Part shown: piece after piece, positions 1-6,578 of the stretch
Layout of the letters: each line of letters begins with the position of its first letter
Numbering within the stretch: position 1 is the first letter of the stretch
Assembly (NCBI GenBank): GCA_041497995.1
Contig: JBGQHM010000212.1
Location: 1-11,570, forward strand
Direction of reading: 5' to 3'
DNA from: DATKMS01 sp041497995
Lineage (GTDB): Bacteria > Desulfobacterota > Binatia > HRBIN30
Length of the DNA: 11,570 bases
The notes under the pieces: generated by a model
The model's input: the letters and a program-made list of their open reading frames with translations, nothing else
What the model was told of the DNA's origin: nothing
Database searches by the model: none
Program-made: the position numbers and the translations under genes

Positions 1-1
1 A

Positions 2-442
2 GCGGTCGTCGGCGCCATCCAACGCGCCGGTGGAAGAGCACTCGCGGTGGCCGCCGATGTCGCCGTGGAGTCCGACGTGATCCGCCTGTTCGAAACCGTG
101 GACAAGGAGCTGGGCGCCGTGACTGCGCTGGTGAACAATGCCGGCATTCTGGAGCGGCAGATGCGGGTTGAGGACATGGACGCGGCTCGCCTGAATCGCA
201 TCTTCGCGACCAACGTCATCGGATCCTTCCTGTGCGCGCGCGAAGCCGTGCGCGCGGGGTTCATCTACACTGACATCCACGCCAGTGGCGGCGAACCCGA
301 CCGCGTCGAGCGCGTGAAAGAATCTGTACCCATGAGGCGCGGCGGGCACGCGCTGGAGGTCGCCCACGCGATCCTGTGGCTCCTCTCAGACGCCGCGTCG
401 TATTCGACCGGAACATTCATCGACGTGACCGGAGGCAAATAG
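2..442 (+). CDS. SDR family oxidoreductase (YgfF-like), 5' end outside window, active-site segment missing; probable pseudogene
   Basis: The frame is open from the first bases, so the start and the TGxxxGIG nucleotide-binding motif lie upstream of the window. Visible SDR marks are the ADV segment after the third strand, the NNAG motif (TALVNNAGIL), the helix-4 stretch NVIGSFLCAREAV, and then, directly, GFIYTDIHASGGEP and the C-terminal LLSDAASYSTGTFIDVTGGK. In family members such as E. coli YgfF, roughly 60-65 residues lie between AREAV and GFIYT. They carry the catalytic Ser, the YxxxK pair and the substrate-loop entry, and here they are absent without a frame change. Such a protein should not be an active dehydrogenase. 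The join falls in a CGCGCG-rich stretch around 248-258. The gene is convergent with the methyltransferase gene, 15 nt away. Family identity is clear. Whether the gap is biological or an assembly collapse is open. Confidence 0.85.
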   Translation, partial: AVVGAIQRAGGRALAVAADVAVESDVIRLFETVDKELGAVTALVNNAGILERQMRVEDMDAARLNRIFATNVIGSFLCAREAVRAGFIYTDIHASGGEPDRVERVKESVPMRRGGHALEVAHAILWLLSDAASYSTGTFIDVTGGK

Positions 443-457
443 CCGTTCCACGCGCTC

Positions 458-1111
458 TTAGCGCCGCGCTCGGCGTGCGCCCGGCGGTCGCAGCGCGCGA
501 GTGAGCACCGGCGGGAGGAGGAACCCGGGCACCCGGAAGATGCGCTGCTGGCTCTCCACCTCGAAACCGGCTCCTTCCACACGCCGCCGCATCTGCGCAG
601 TCGTCGGCCAGTAGAACGGCTCGCCAACGAGTCGCGAGCCGGCGTGCATGATCTCGCTGACCAACGAGGTCGGCGTGTTGACCAGCGCCAGAAGCAGTCG
701 CCCGCCCGGCTTCAATACCCGATAGAATTCCCGCAGCGCTCCGTCTTGGTCCGGAAACCAGTGAAACGCTTCCGTCGAAACGATTGCATCGAATGCGCCG
801 TCGCGACATGGCAGCCGCGCCGCGTCACCGCGCACCCAAGCGATTGCATCGGATCGGGCGGCAGCGCGCAGCAGCATGCCTGCCGAGAAGTCACACCCCA
901 CGATCGACACCGCCGGAAGCTCAGCGTGAATGCGCACCGCGAGCTGCCCCGTACCGCAGCCGATATCCAGCACGCGGCGCGTGTGGAACTCACGCAGCGC
1001 CCGCAGCACCGCGTCGTGCACCGGGCGGTACGTCGCTCGCTGCACCAACGGCAGATCGTAAATGCGTGACCACGCATCGAAGAACCAGCGGTTCGGTCCA
1101 CGTTCAGGCAT
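458..1111 (-). CDS. Class I SAM-dependent methyltransferase (Methyltransf_11 type)
   Basis: This 217-aa protein has the class I methyltransferase order. Motif I is VLDIGCGTGQL (residues 47-57, Gly-rich SAM loop). An acidic residue ends strand 2 (D74 in VGCDFS). RGDAARLP (residues 94-101) contacts the adenine side, FDAIVSTEAFHWF (107-119) is motif IV, and the post-motif helix-strand is RVLKPGGRLLLAL. The substrate is not recognisable; UbiE/COQ5-like and small-molecule methyltransferases share this layout. I start at the ATG at 1111 rather than the in-frame start at 1150, because that ATG overlaps the acyltransferase stop by 8 nt (ATGCCTGA), as expected for translational coupling, and the 13 upstream residues are not family-like. 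It is the last gene of the four-gene minus-strand operon. The C-terminus is Arg-rich (PPGARRARR), possibly membrane-associating. The fold is certain, the role unknown. Confidence 0.87.
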   Translation of the reverse strand: MPERGPNRWFFDAWSRIYDLPLVQRATYRPVHDAVLRALREFHTRRVLDIGCGTGQLAVRIHAELPAVSIVGCDFSAGMLLRAAARSDAIAWVRGDAARLPCRDGAFDAIVSTEAFHWFPDQDGALREFYRVLKPGGRLLLALVNTPTSLVSEIMHAGSRLVGEPFYWPTTAQMRRRVEGAGFEVESQQRIFRVPGFLLPPVLTRALRPPGARRARR

Positions 1112-1982
1112 GACGTATGCGCCGCGGCCGGGGCATGCGGTCGTCCGCAAGCAGTCGCGTCAGGAGATCACGCCCCGGATCGGCCTTGCGTTCTTTCAAC
1201 AGAAACTTGATGCCTGCTTTGATCGCCCGCTGCACCTGCTCGCGCACCGCCCAACACGCCGCATCGTCTGCGGAACGGCTGCGGTACTTCCGGGTATCCA
1301 CCGGCGGAGCGAAGTTGAAGTACAGCCGCTCGGGGCGCGGGAGCGGCGTTGGGCCGATGCCTTTGACGATCGGAATCAGCGCATCGGTTCGCAATCCCAG
1401 GCGCTGCAGGACCGATTGCAGCCCGGGAGGAATAAGCTGGTTACCGCTCAGCACGATGTCCCACGCGTCATCCGCACCGACCGCGGCAAATGGGATGATG
1501 GGGTAACCAAACCGGATCGCCAGGCGCGCAAAACCAATCCGGTCGCCCCAGAGCAGCTTGTACTTTTCACCCTTACGCTTGAAGACCTCGCGCGCGCCGC
1601 CCGGGAACACCAGGATCGACTCTCCGTCAGCCATCAACTTCGCGCAGTTCTCCCGCGTGCCGTCGACCACGCCGTATCGGTGGAGCACGTCACGCCACAG
1701 CGGCACCCTGAAGTGCACGTGATCGCCGAGCGAGCGCAACTTGATGTGTCGCTTCGTGTAGAGCTCGATGAACAGCATCGGCGCGTCCAACAGGCCAAAG
1801 AGTGTATGGTTACCGACGAATAAGCACGGCCCGCGGCGCGGGACGTTATCAAGGCCGTACGAGAGCGGGCTGGTGATGAGATGCCACGGCTGCAACAGCC
1901 GTGTGAGATCGCGCATGTCCTTCGCCGTGGGGCGGCCGGCGACGTGGGGCGTTGGTCTCTTCCGGGGGGCCGCTGTCTTCAT
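1104..1982 (-). CDS. Lysophospholipid acyltransferase-like protein (PlsC/MGAT-like family)
   Basis: This 292-aa protein carries acyltransferase blocks. Block I is FVGNHTLFGLLDAP (residues 55-68), with the catalytic His59 followed by Asp66. The His-Asp spacing is longer than the classical H-x4-D and fits my memory of the MGAT/DGAT-like branch. The FPGGAREV block (126-133) replaces FPEGTR, and YPIIPFAAVGADDAWD (160-175) is the block IV-like region. Expected chemistry is transfer of an acyl group from acyl-CoA or acyl-ACP to a glycerolipid or other alcohol at the inner membrane; the acceptor cannot be read from sequence. The N-terminus has no signal peptide. The start at 1982 has GAGG 7 nt upstream. 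The gene begins 30 nt after the enoyl-CoA hydratase/isomerase gene and overlaps the methyltransferase start. Linkage with acyl-CoA enzymes supports a lipid role. Confidence 0.87.
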   Translation of the reverse strand: MKTAAPRKRPTPHVAGRPTAKDMRDLTRLLQPWHLITSPLSYGLDNVPRRGPCLFVGNHTLFGLLDAPMLFIELYTKRHIKLRSLGDHVHFRVPLWRDVLHRYGVVDGTRENCAKLMADGESILVFPGGAREVFKRKGEKYKLLWGDRIGFARLAIRFGYPIIPFAAVGADDAWDIVLSGNQLIPPGLQSVLQRLGLRTDALIPIVKGIGPTPLPRPERLYFNFAPPVDTRKYRSRSADDAACWAVREQVQRAIKAGIKFLLKERKADPGRDLLTRLLADDRMPRPRRIRHA

Positions 1983-2012
1983 CCGAAAGCCTCACAACGC
2001 CGAGCAGCGAAG

Positions 2013-2765
2013 CTACTCGCGCGGCGTACTCGGTTTGCGCTTCGCTTGGAATGCACGGATCGCCGCCACGTTCTCGGGCGAGCCCAGACGCCGTGCCTGA
2101 ACCGTGTCCTCACGGGCACGCGCCGCGCGTAGCGCCTCGGTGCGGGTTGCGAGCAGCAGTCGCTTGGTCTGCTGCACGGCCGCCAGCGGCTGTGCCGCAA
2201 TCTCGCGCGCCGTCGCCAGCGCCGCCGGCAAGAGCTCCTGATCGGGGAGCGCGCGTGCGGCGAGGCCGAGAGCGACTGCCTGCTCGGCGTCGATCCAGTG
2301 CGCCGTGAAGAGCACCTCAGCGGCGCGCTGCGGGCCGATCACGAGTGGTAGCAGCAGGCTGCTACCCGCTTCGCAGACCAAGCCGAGGGCCGTGAAGGGC
2401 GCGCGCAGGCGAGCGCTCTCACCCACGTAGACGATGTCGCAGTGCGGCAGCAGCGTCAGGCCGATCCCGACGGCCACTCCGTTGACCGCCGCAATCAACG
2501 GCTTGTCGAAGACCGAAAGCTGATCGACAAACGGTGTGAAGCTCCGCCCGCTGCCCATCTCGTCGATGTCCTGCCCAGCGGAGAACGCGCCACCAGCGCC
2601 GGTGAGCACCACGACGCGCGTGCCGCCATCCTCCTGCGCCTCGGCGAGTGCGGCGCGTAGGTCGTCGTATTGCTGATCATTGAACGCGTTGCGACGCGCC
2701 GGACGGTTGAGCGTCAGCAGCAGGACGCCGTCGCGGTTCTCTTCGAGGAGTGTCGTGCGGCTCAT
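2013..2765 (-). CDS. Enoyl-CoA hydratase/isomerase family protein (crotonase fold, isomerase-like active site)
   Basis: This 250-aa protein is full length for a crotonase. Landmarks are LNRPARRNAFN (residues 19-29), the first oxyanion-hole segment GAFSAGQDIDEM (59-70) and the second AAVNGVAVGIGLTLLPHCDIV (92-112). At the two hydratase glutamate positions (GGCEL and QPE in mammalian hydratase) this protein has GIGLTL and APFTALG, so neither Glu is present. It does have Glu132 in LGLVCEAGSSLLLP, the place used by delta3-delta2-enoyl-CoA isomerases of the ECI2/PaaG-like group. I therefore favour an isomerase, or another crotonase reaction, over a plain hydratase. Its ATG overlaps the upstream VOC gene stop (ATGA), so the two are likely translationally coupled. 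It acts on CoA thioesters in the cytoplasm; the substrate is unknown. Confidence 0.9.
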   Translation of the reverse strand: MSRTTLLEENRDGVLLLTLNRPARRNAFNDQQYDDLRAALAEAQEDGGTRVVVLTGAGGAFSAGQDIDEMGSGRSFTPFVDQLSVFDKPLIAAVNGVAVGIGLTLLPHCDIVYVGESARLRAPFTALGLVCEAGSSLLLPLVIGPQRAAEVLFTAHWIDAEQAVALGLAARALPDQELLPAALATAREIAAQPLAAVQQTKRLLLATRTEALRAARAREDTVQARRLGSPENVAAIRAFQAKRKPSTPRE

Positions 2766-3619
2766 GGCTCACCCGCAGCCACGACACGCTCCGGATGGCC
2801 GGACCACGTCCATGCGTACGTCGTGCGACTGACGCCCAGCATCATGCCGCCGAGCGCGCGCGGATGGATGAACAGGTTCTCGGGAGTGCCGTCACGCGGC
2901 CCTGTCCAGTCATGCGGCGCATGTTCCAGCAACCGCGCCCGAATCACTCTGAGGTCCGCGGCCTCGGCGTAGCACATGTACCAGGACGCACCGCGCCGCG
3001 CGAAAAAACGGCCCATCGTCTTCCCGGGATCGTTGGGCGTGATGATCTCCATGCGGTCCAGGCGATCGGGATCAAACAACGTCAGCACACCCTCGTATCC
3101 GAACTCCGCCGAGCGGATCGGGACAAAATGGGCCGCGTCGAGACCGAATCGGCTTGCGGCGGCACGCACGGCGGCGGCGCAGTCTTGGACGAGGAGCGTG
3201 GCCTCGTAGAGATGCCGGACGAGGCCTGCCGCCGGTCGGTCGGCCGCGGCGGAGATGACCGCACGCAGTCCGGGAAGGCCGAGCGCCTCAGGTGCGAGAA
3301 ACAGCTGGCCACCTTCGTCGCTGTATGCGACGCCACTGCTCGCGAGCTCTGCTCGTAGATGCGCCATATCGGGGGTCGCGAAACCGGCTGCAAACAGGCC
3401 GCCCTGTGTCGCCGCCAAGTAGTCTGCGACCGGTCCCGCGCCGTCCGGCTCCAGCAATTCAACCTCACTGCTGCCCATCCGTACGACGCTGCGTTGGGCC
3501 GCAAGTCCACGCACACGATCCTCGCGTACGATGGCGGCATCGAGCAGACGCCTGAACGCCGTAGCGGCTGCACCGCGGTTCGGCACCACTAGCTGGACTC
3601 GATCAACGCGTGTGAGCAT
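2762..3619 (-). CDS. VOC (glyoxalase/bleomycin-resistance/dioxygenase fold) family protein
   Basis: This 285-aa protein is built from two VOC halves. The first runs from MLTRVDRVQLVVPN to about residue 125 and includes VELLEPDGAGPVADYLA (53-69). The second starts at VRHLYEATLLVQD (134-146) and ends with LFIHPRALGGMMLGVS (249-264), the strand typical of methylmalonyl-CoA epimerase- and glyoxalase-like proteins. Glu55 and Glu191 (RMEIITP) sit where VOC metal ligands are often found, but a His at the start of the first half is not evident, so metal use is uncertain. The frame extends upstream to 3841. I chose the ATG at 3619 because homology begins there and the extra 74 residues are Ser/Arg-rich and lie over the divergent promoter region. 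It is the first gene of the minus-strand operon. The substrate is unknown; its partners suggest a CoA ester or lipid intermediate. Confidence 0.8.
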   Translation of the reverse strand: MLTRVDRVQLVVPNRGAAATAFRRLLDAAIVREDRVRGLAAQRSVVRMGSSEVELLEPDGAGPVADYLAATQGGLFAAGFATPDMAHLRAELASSGVAYSDEGGQLFLAPEALGLPGLRAVISAAADRPAAGLVRHLYEATLLVQDCAAAVRAAASRFGLDAAHFVPIRSAEFGYEGVLTLFDPDRLDRMEIITPNDPGKTMGRFFARRGASWYMCYAEAADLRVIRARLLEHAPHDWTGPRDGTPENLFIHPRALGGMMLGVSRTTYAWTWSGHPERVVAAGEP

Positions 3620-3637
3620 GGTCCGTGCGCGTTTGTG

Positions 3638-3661
3638 GTACGGACATAGGTGCCGTGTCAA
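3638..3661 (-). promoter_or_regulatory. Possible promoter of the VOC-led operon
   Basis: On the minus strand a perfect TTGACA lies at 3661-3656. The best -10 candidates downstream (TACCAC after 15 nt, or CCACAA after 17 nt) match TATAAT poorly. A transcript from here would have a very short leader before the start at 3619. The -35 is convincing, the -10 is not. Confidence 0.3.
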
Positions 3662-3684
3662 GGCGCGCCCAGCCTCTCCTTGAC
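3657..3684. promoter_or_regulatory. Inverted repeat, candidate shared operator between divergent operons
   Basis: GTCAAGG (3657-3663) and its exact reverse complement CCTTGAC (3678-3684) are separated by 14 nt, so half-site centres are 21 bp apart, about two helical turns. Each arm contains the -35-like TTGAC of the promoter firing away from it. A dimeric regulator bound here could cover both promoters. Alternatively the symmetry simply reflects two back-to-back -35 boxes. A second, looser pair (CGACGCG 3711-3717 and CGCGTCG 3735-3741) lies between the plus-strand promoter and the MaoC start. Confidence 0.4.
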
Positions 3685-3709
3685 CATGAACGATCGCGCA
3701 ACGTACAAC
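3680..3709 (+). promoter_or_regulatory. Possible sigma70-type promoter of the MaoC-MDR operon
   Basis: TTGACC (3680-3685), an 18-nt spacer and TACAAC (3704-3709) give 5/6 and 4/6 matches to the -35 and -10 consensus. The expected transcript start is about 45 nt before the ATG at 3762, a normal leader length. This is pattern matching only. Confidence 0.35.
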
Positions 3710-3761
3710 TCGACGCGATGGACACGATGCGTTGCGCGTCGCTCCCGGCGGTGATCGCCTG

Positions 3762-4667
3762 ATGCTGCATATCCCCGAGGAGTTGCTGGGCCGCGAGGTC
3801 GAGCTGGCAAGCGTCACGGTCACCGCCGAAATGATCGCCAACTACGCGCACGCGGTCGGCGACACTGCACCGACCAGCGGCGAAGCACCCCCAACCTTTT
3901 GCCTGTCAATGCGGCGCGGCATGACGCCCGACGTGCCGCTAGAAGCCGATATGTTCGGCGTCTACGGCGGACACGATCTCGAGTTCCATCATCCGATCCG
4001 CGCCGGCGAACGGTATCGGATTACAGGCAGGATCGCTGAGGTCTACGAGAAGATCGGCCGCAGCGGAACGCTCACCGTGGTGGTGCGTGAGGCTGACATT
4101 AGAGATCAGGCCGGGGAGGTCGCGACGAAGATCATCGAGCGGCAGATCGTACGCAAGCGGCCGGACGCGCCGGTTCCGGCGGCGCGCACCGCAACGAGAG
4201 CGTCGGCGCGAACGGTTACTGATCCTATTGAAGACACCCATGGCACGAACACGGCCGTAGCCGATCCCGATCTGGGACACGAGCTGGGACCGTGGCGCCG
4301 GTCGACACCTGACGCCGACACCATTGCACGTTACGCCGGGACCGCAGACATCGCGGAGCCGCTGTTCACGAGCGCGCCGGCGGCGCGCGGGCTCGGCTAC
4401 CGAGGTGTCGTTGTGCCGGGACCGATGCTCGCCGCGTTCCTCGAGCACTTCGTACGCCACGAGCTCCCCGGATGGCAACTCGAGCGGCTCGGCACAACGT
4501 TCCGCGTGCCGACGATCACAGGTGACACGATCACTCTCAGCGGCGTGGTCACCGAACGGCACGAGCTCGCAGACGGTGAGCGCATCGTGTCCGACCTGGT
4601 CATCGAGCACAGCGATGGCGAGCGCGCCGTCACGGGCACGGCGACGCTGCGCCGCGTTCGGATGTGA
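3762..4667 (+). CDS. Double-hotdog MaoC-like / FAS1-type dehydratase-domain protein
   Basis: This 301-aa protein has two hotdog domains. Residues 1-135 resemble the MaoC N-terminal/FAS1-like dehydratase domain: IPEELLGREVE, NYAHAVGD, then EFHHPIRAGERYRITGRIAEVYEK and the closing strand TKIIERQIVRK. A Pro/Ala/Thr-rich linker follows (135-175). Residues 176-301 are a MaoC-like domain with IARYAGTADIAEPLF, RGLGYRGVVVPGPMLAAFL and a final TGTATLRRVRM strand. R-hydratases have a D-x-N-P-x-H core. Here the C-terminal domain reads ADIAEPLF and the N-terminal one GDTAPTSGEAPP, so the catalytic His is missing from both. It may be an acyl-thioester hydratase with altered residues, a subunit needing a partner as in ChsH1/ChsH2-type complexes, or a binding protein. 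I start at the ATG at 3762, where family homology begins (MLHIPEELLG); an in-frame TTG at 3732 is less likely. The MDR gene follows after 25 nt. Confidence 0.83.
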   Translation: MLHIPEELLGREVELASVTVTAEMIANYAHAVGDTAPTSGEAPPTFCLSMRRGMTPDVPLEADMFGVYGGHDLEFHHPIRAGERYRITGRIAEVYEKIGRSGTLTVVVREADIRDQAGEVATKIIERQIVRKRPDAPVPAARTATRASARTVTDPIEDTHGTNTAVADPDLGHELGPWRRSTPDADTIARYAGTADIAEPLFTSAPAARGLGYRGVVVPGPMLAAFLEHFVRHELPGWQLERLGTTFRVPTITGDTITLSGVVTERHELADGERIVSDLVIEHSDGERAVTGTATLRRVRM

Positions 4668-4692
4668 CCCATCACCAGAGACGAGCCCCGAA

Positions 4693-5667
4693 ATGCGCCG
4701 CATAGTGTGCCGTGAGTTCGGACCCCTCGAGAACCTTGCGATCGAGGAAGTCGATGAACCTGAGGTCTCCCCTGGTACTGTCCTGGTGAACGTGGAAGCG
4801 GCTGGGGTGAACTTCGTCGACGCCCTGATCGTGCGTGGTGAGTATCAGATCAAGCCGCCGCTGCCGTTCGTCGCGGGCGGCGAGGTTGCCGGGCGCGTGC
4901 TCGCCGTCGGCGACGGGGTCACGACGGTTCGGGTCGGCGACCGCATCGTGGCGATGACCGGTTTTGGCGGCTTTGCCGAACGCGTCCTGATCGGCGTCGC
5001 GCAGGCTTTCCCCGTCCCCGTTCGGCTCGACACCAAGCGCGCCGCGGCGTTCATCCAGAGCTATTGCACCGCCCTCTTCGCGCTGCGCGAACGCGCCGGG
5101 CTGCGTCCGGGCGAGACGGTCCTAGTGCTCGGAGCGGCCGGCGGCGTCGGCCGCTCCGCCATCGACGTGGCAAAGGCGCTCGGGGCGCGGGTCATCGCGG
5201 CCGCGTCGAGCGCCGACCGTGTCGCAGCGTGTAAGACCGCGGGCGCCGACGAGACGATCGACTACTCGTGCGAGGATCTGAAAGATCGGGCGAAGCAGCT
5301 CGGCGGCGCGGACGTCGTCGTCGATCCAATCGGCGGTGACCGCGCCGAACCGGCCCTGCGGACGCTCGGGGTCGACGGCCGCTACCTCGTCATCGGCTTC
5401 GCCGCCGGCGCCATCCCGCGCATCCCTCTCAACCTCGTCCTGTTGCGCAACCGCCGCGTCGTCGGCGTCGACTGGGGCGCGTGGATGATGAACAATCCCG
5501 ACGGACAACGCCGTCTGCTCAGCGAGCTCCTCGCGATGGTGGAAGCGGGCAGCCTCCACCCGCCGGAGCCGGTGACCTACGCCTTGGAGGACGCAGCCAC
5601 CGCTCTCGCTGACCTCCTTGCAAATCGCGTCGCCGGCAAGGCCGTGCTCGTTCCGCGGCGCTGCTGA
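4693..5667 (+). CDS. NADPH:quinone oxidoreductase-type zinc-less MDR family protein
   Basis: This 324-aa protein is a complete medium-chain dehydrogenase/reductase of the quinone-oxidoreductase class. The N-terminal GroES-like half contains AAGVNFVDALIVRGEYQ (36-52) and PFVAGGEVAG (58-67), which lacks the zinc-ligand Cys/His of alcohol dehydrogenases. The Rossmann half has VLVLGAAGGVGRSAIDVAKA (143-162), a nucleotide-binding AxxGxxG-type loop, and ASSADR after strand 2, compatible with NADPH. It should reduce quinones or alpha,beta-unsaturated carbonyl/acyl substrates in the cytoplasm. The frame extends upstream to 4324, but that part overlaps the MaoC gene in another frame and is low-complexity. 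Homology starts at the ATG at 4693 (MRRIVCREFG), 25 nt after the MaoC stop, so the pair is probably co-transcribed. The true substrate is unknown. Confidence 0.9.
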   Translation: MRRIVCREFGPLENLAIEEVDEPEVSPGTVLVNVEAAGVNFVDALIVRGEYQIKPPLPFVAGGEVAGRVLAVGDGVTTVRVGDRIVAMTGFGGFAERVLIGVAQAFPVPVRLDTKRAAAFIQSYCTALFALRERAGLRPGETVLVLGAAGGVGRSAIDVAKALGARVIAAASSADRVAACKTAGADETIDYSCEDLKDRAKQLGGADVVVDPIGGDRAEPALRTLGVDGRYLVIGFAAGAIPRIPLNLVLLRNRRVVGVDWGAWMMNNPDGQRRLLSELLAMVEAGSLHPPEPVTYALEDAATALADLLANRVAGKAVLVPRRC

Positions 5668-5691
5668 GTTCAGCGCAACGCAGCCGCACGC

Positions 5692-5707
5692 GCGGCCAGT
5701 GGGCCGC
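5692..5707. terminator. GC-rich hairpin at a convergent junction, weak terminator candidate
   Basis: GCGGCC and GGCCGC form a perfect 6-bp stem with the loop AGTG, between the MDR stop and the aquaporin stop (the last base pair touches the aquaporin stop codon). No T-run follows on either strand, so it is not a textbook intrinsic terminator. In GC-rich DNA such a stem can occur by chance. Confidence 0.25.
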
Positions 5708-6411
5708 TACGCCTTTGTCTCAGCGCCGAGCCAGCGGTACGTCACACCGGCGAGAAACGCACCCGCGGTCGGTGCCACCCAGAAAAGCCACAGCTGCGCG
5801 AGCGCCCACCCGCCGACAAACAGGGCCGGCCCCGTGCTCCGCGCCGGGTTCACCGAGGTGTTCGTGACCGGGATACTGATGAGGTGGATCAACGTCAGGC
5901 CGAGCCCAATCGCGATGGGTGCGAAACCGGCGGGGGCGCGCGCGTCGGTGGAACCGAGAATGATCATCAGGAACATGTACGTCATCACGACCTCGCAGAC
6001 GACGCTCGAGAAGAGCGAGTAGCCGCCGGGTGAATGTTCCCCGTAGCCGTTCGCTGCGAAGCCGCTTTGCACCACGTCGAAGCCGGGCTTACCGCTCGCG
6101 ATGAGGTAGAGAATGAATGCAGCCGCGACGGCGCCTAGGACTTGGGACACGATGTAGGGAACCAAGTCCGCGGCGGGAAATCGTCCCCCCGACCAGAGCC
6201 CGACCGACACCGCGGGGTTCAGGTGGCATCCCGAGATGTGGCCGATGGCGAACGCCATCGTCAACACCGTCAAACCGAACGCCAAGGCGACGCCAAGGAG
6301 GCCAATCCCCACATGGGGAAACGCCGCGGCTAGTACCGCACTCCCGCATCCGCCAAGCACCAGCCAGAATGTACCCAAGAATTCTGCCGCCAGTCGATTG
6401 GACATAGGCAT
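5707..6411 (-). CDS. aqpZ: Aquaporin Z-type water channel (MIP family)
   Basis: This 234-aa integral inner-membrane protein has six predicted membrane spans and two half-helices carrying the NPA motifs HLNPAVS (N65) and SVNPARS (N188). The selectivity-filter residues match E. coli AqpZ by alignment in memory: Phe45, His176, Thr185 and Arg191, the set of a water-selective channel rather than a glycerol facilitator. Near-identical blocks to AqpZ include GTFWLVLGGCGSAVLAA, LTVLTMAFAIGHISG and LIHLISIPVTNTSVNPARS. It gives rapid passive water flux under osmotic change. A strong purine-rich Shine-Dalgarno (AGGAG, 6 nt before the ATG at 6411) decides the start over the second Met two codons later. 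It stands alone, convergent with the MDR gene. Confidence 0.95.
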   Translation of the reverse strand: MPMSNRLAAEFLGTFWLVLGGCGSAVLAAAFPHVGIGLLGVALAFGLTVLTMAFAIGHISGCHLNPAVSVGLWSGGRFPAADLVPYIVSQVLGAVAAAFILYLIASGKPGFDVVQSGFAANGYGEHSPGGYSLFSSVVCEVVMTYMFLMIILGSTDARAPAGFAPIAIGLGLTLIHLISIPVTNTSVNPARSTGPALFVGGWALAQLWLFWVAPTAGAFLAGVTYRWLGAETKA

Positions 6412-6454
6412 TTGCCTCTCCTCTCTGACGTGAGATTCTGAGCTTCACATCCTC

Positions 6455-6467
6455 TACGCTCAGCGTA
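6455..6467. repeat. Short palindrome in the aquaporin leader
   Basis: TACGCT and AGCGTA flank a single C, a perfect 6-bp inverted repeat 44 nt upstream of the aquaporin start. It could be an operator half-site pair or a small leader hairpin (5-bp stem, TCA loop). A TTGACT lies further upstream on the minus strand (6499-6494), but no good -10 follows at normal spacing. The gap 6412-6578 holds no gene. Confidence 0.25.
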
Positions 6468-6578
6468 TCGCAGTGTCTCACACGATCGTCACGAGTCAAC
6501 GGGTCGGGCCGCGATCGCAACCGACGCGTCACGCGCAGGCGTGCGCCGCCACTCTGCGCCGTCCCCTCTCTCGGACGA

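Noticed and set aside
1062..1823. A 253-codon plus-strand frame
   Set aside because: Antisense shadow of the acyltransferase gene; composition is Arg/His/Gln-rich with no family match.
3620..3841. N-terminal extension of the VOC protein
   Set aside because: The added 74 residues are Ser/Arg-rich, not VOC-like, and cover the divergent promoter region and the start of the MaoC gene.
4324..4692. N-terminal extension of the MDR protein
   Set aside because: It overlaps the MaoC gene in another frame and is low-complexity Ser/Arg; MDR homology starts at the ATG at 4693.
3939..4703. A 254-codon minus-strand frame
   Set aside because: Antisense to the MaoC gene, which has recognisable hotdog features; the minus frame is Arg-rich without structure.
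6530..6543. Terminator after the cytochrome gene
   Set aside because: CACGC/GCGTG with a 4-nt loop is a weak 5-bp stem with no T-run; likely chance in GC-rich sequence.
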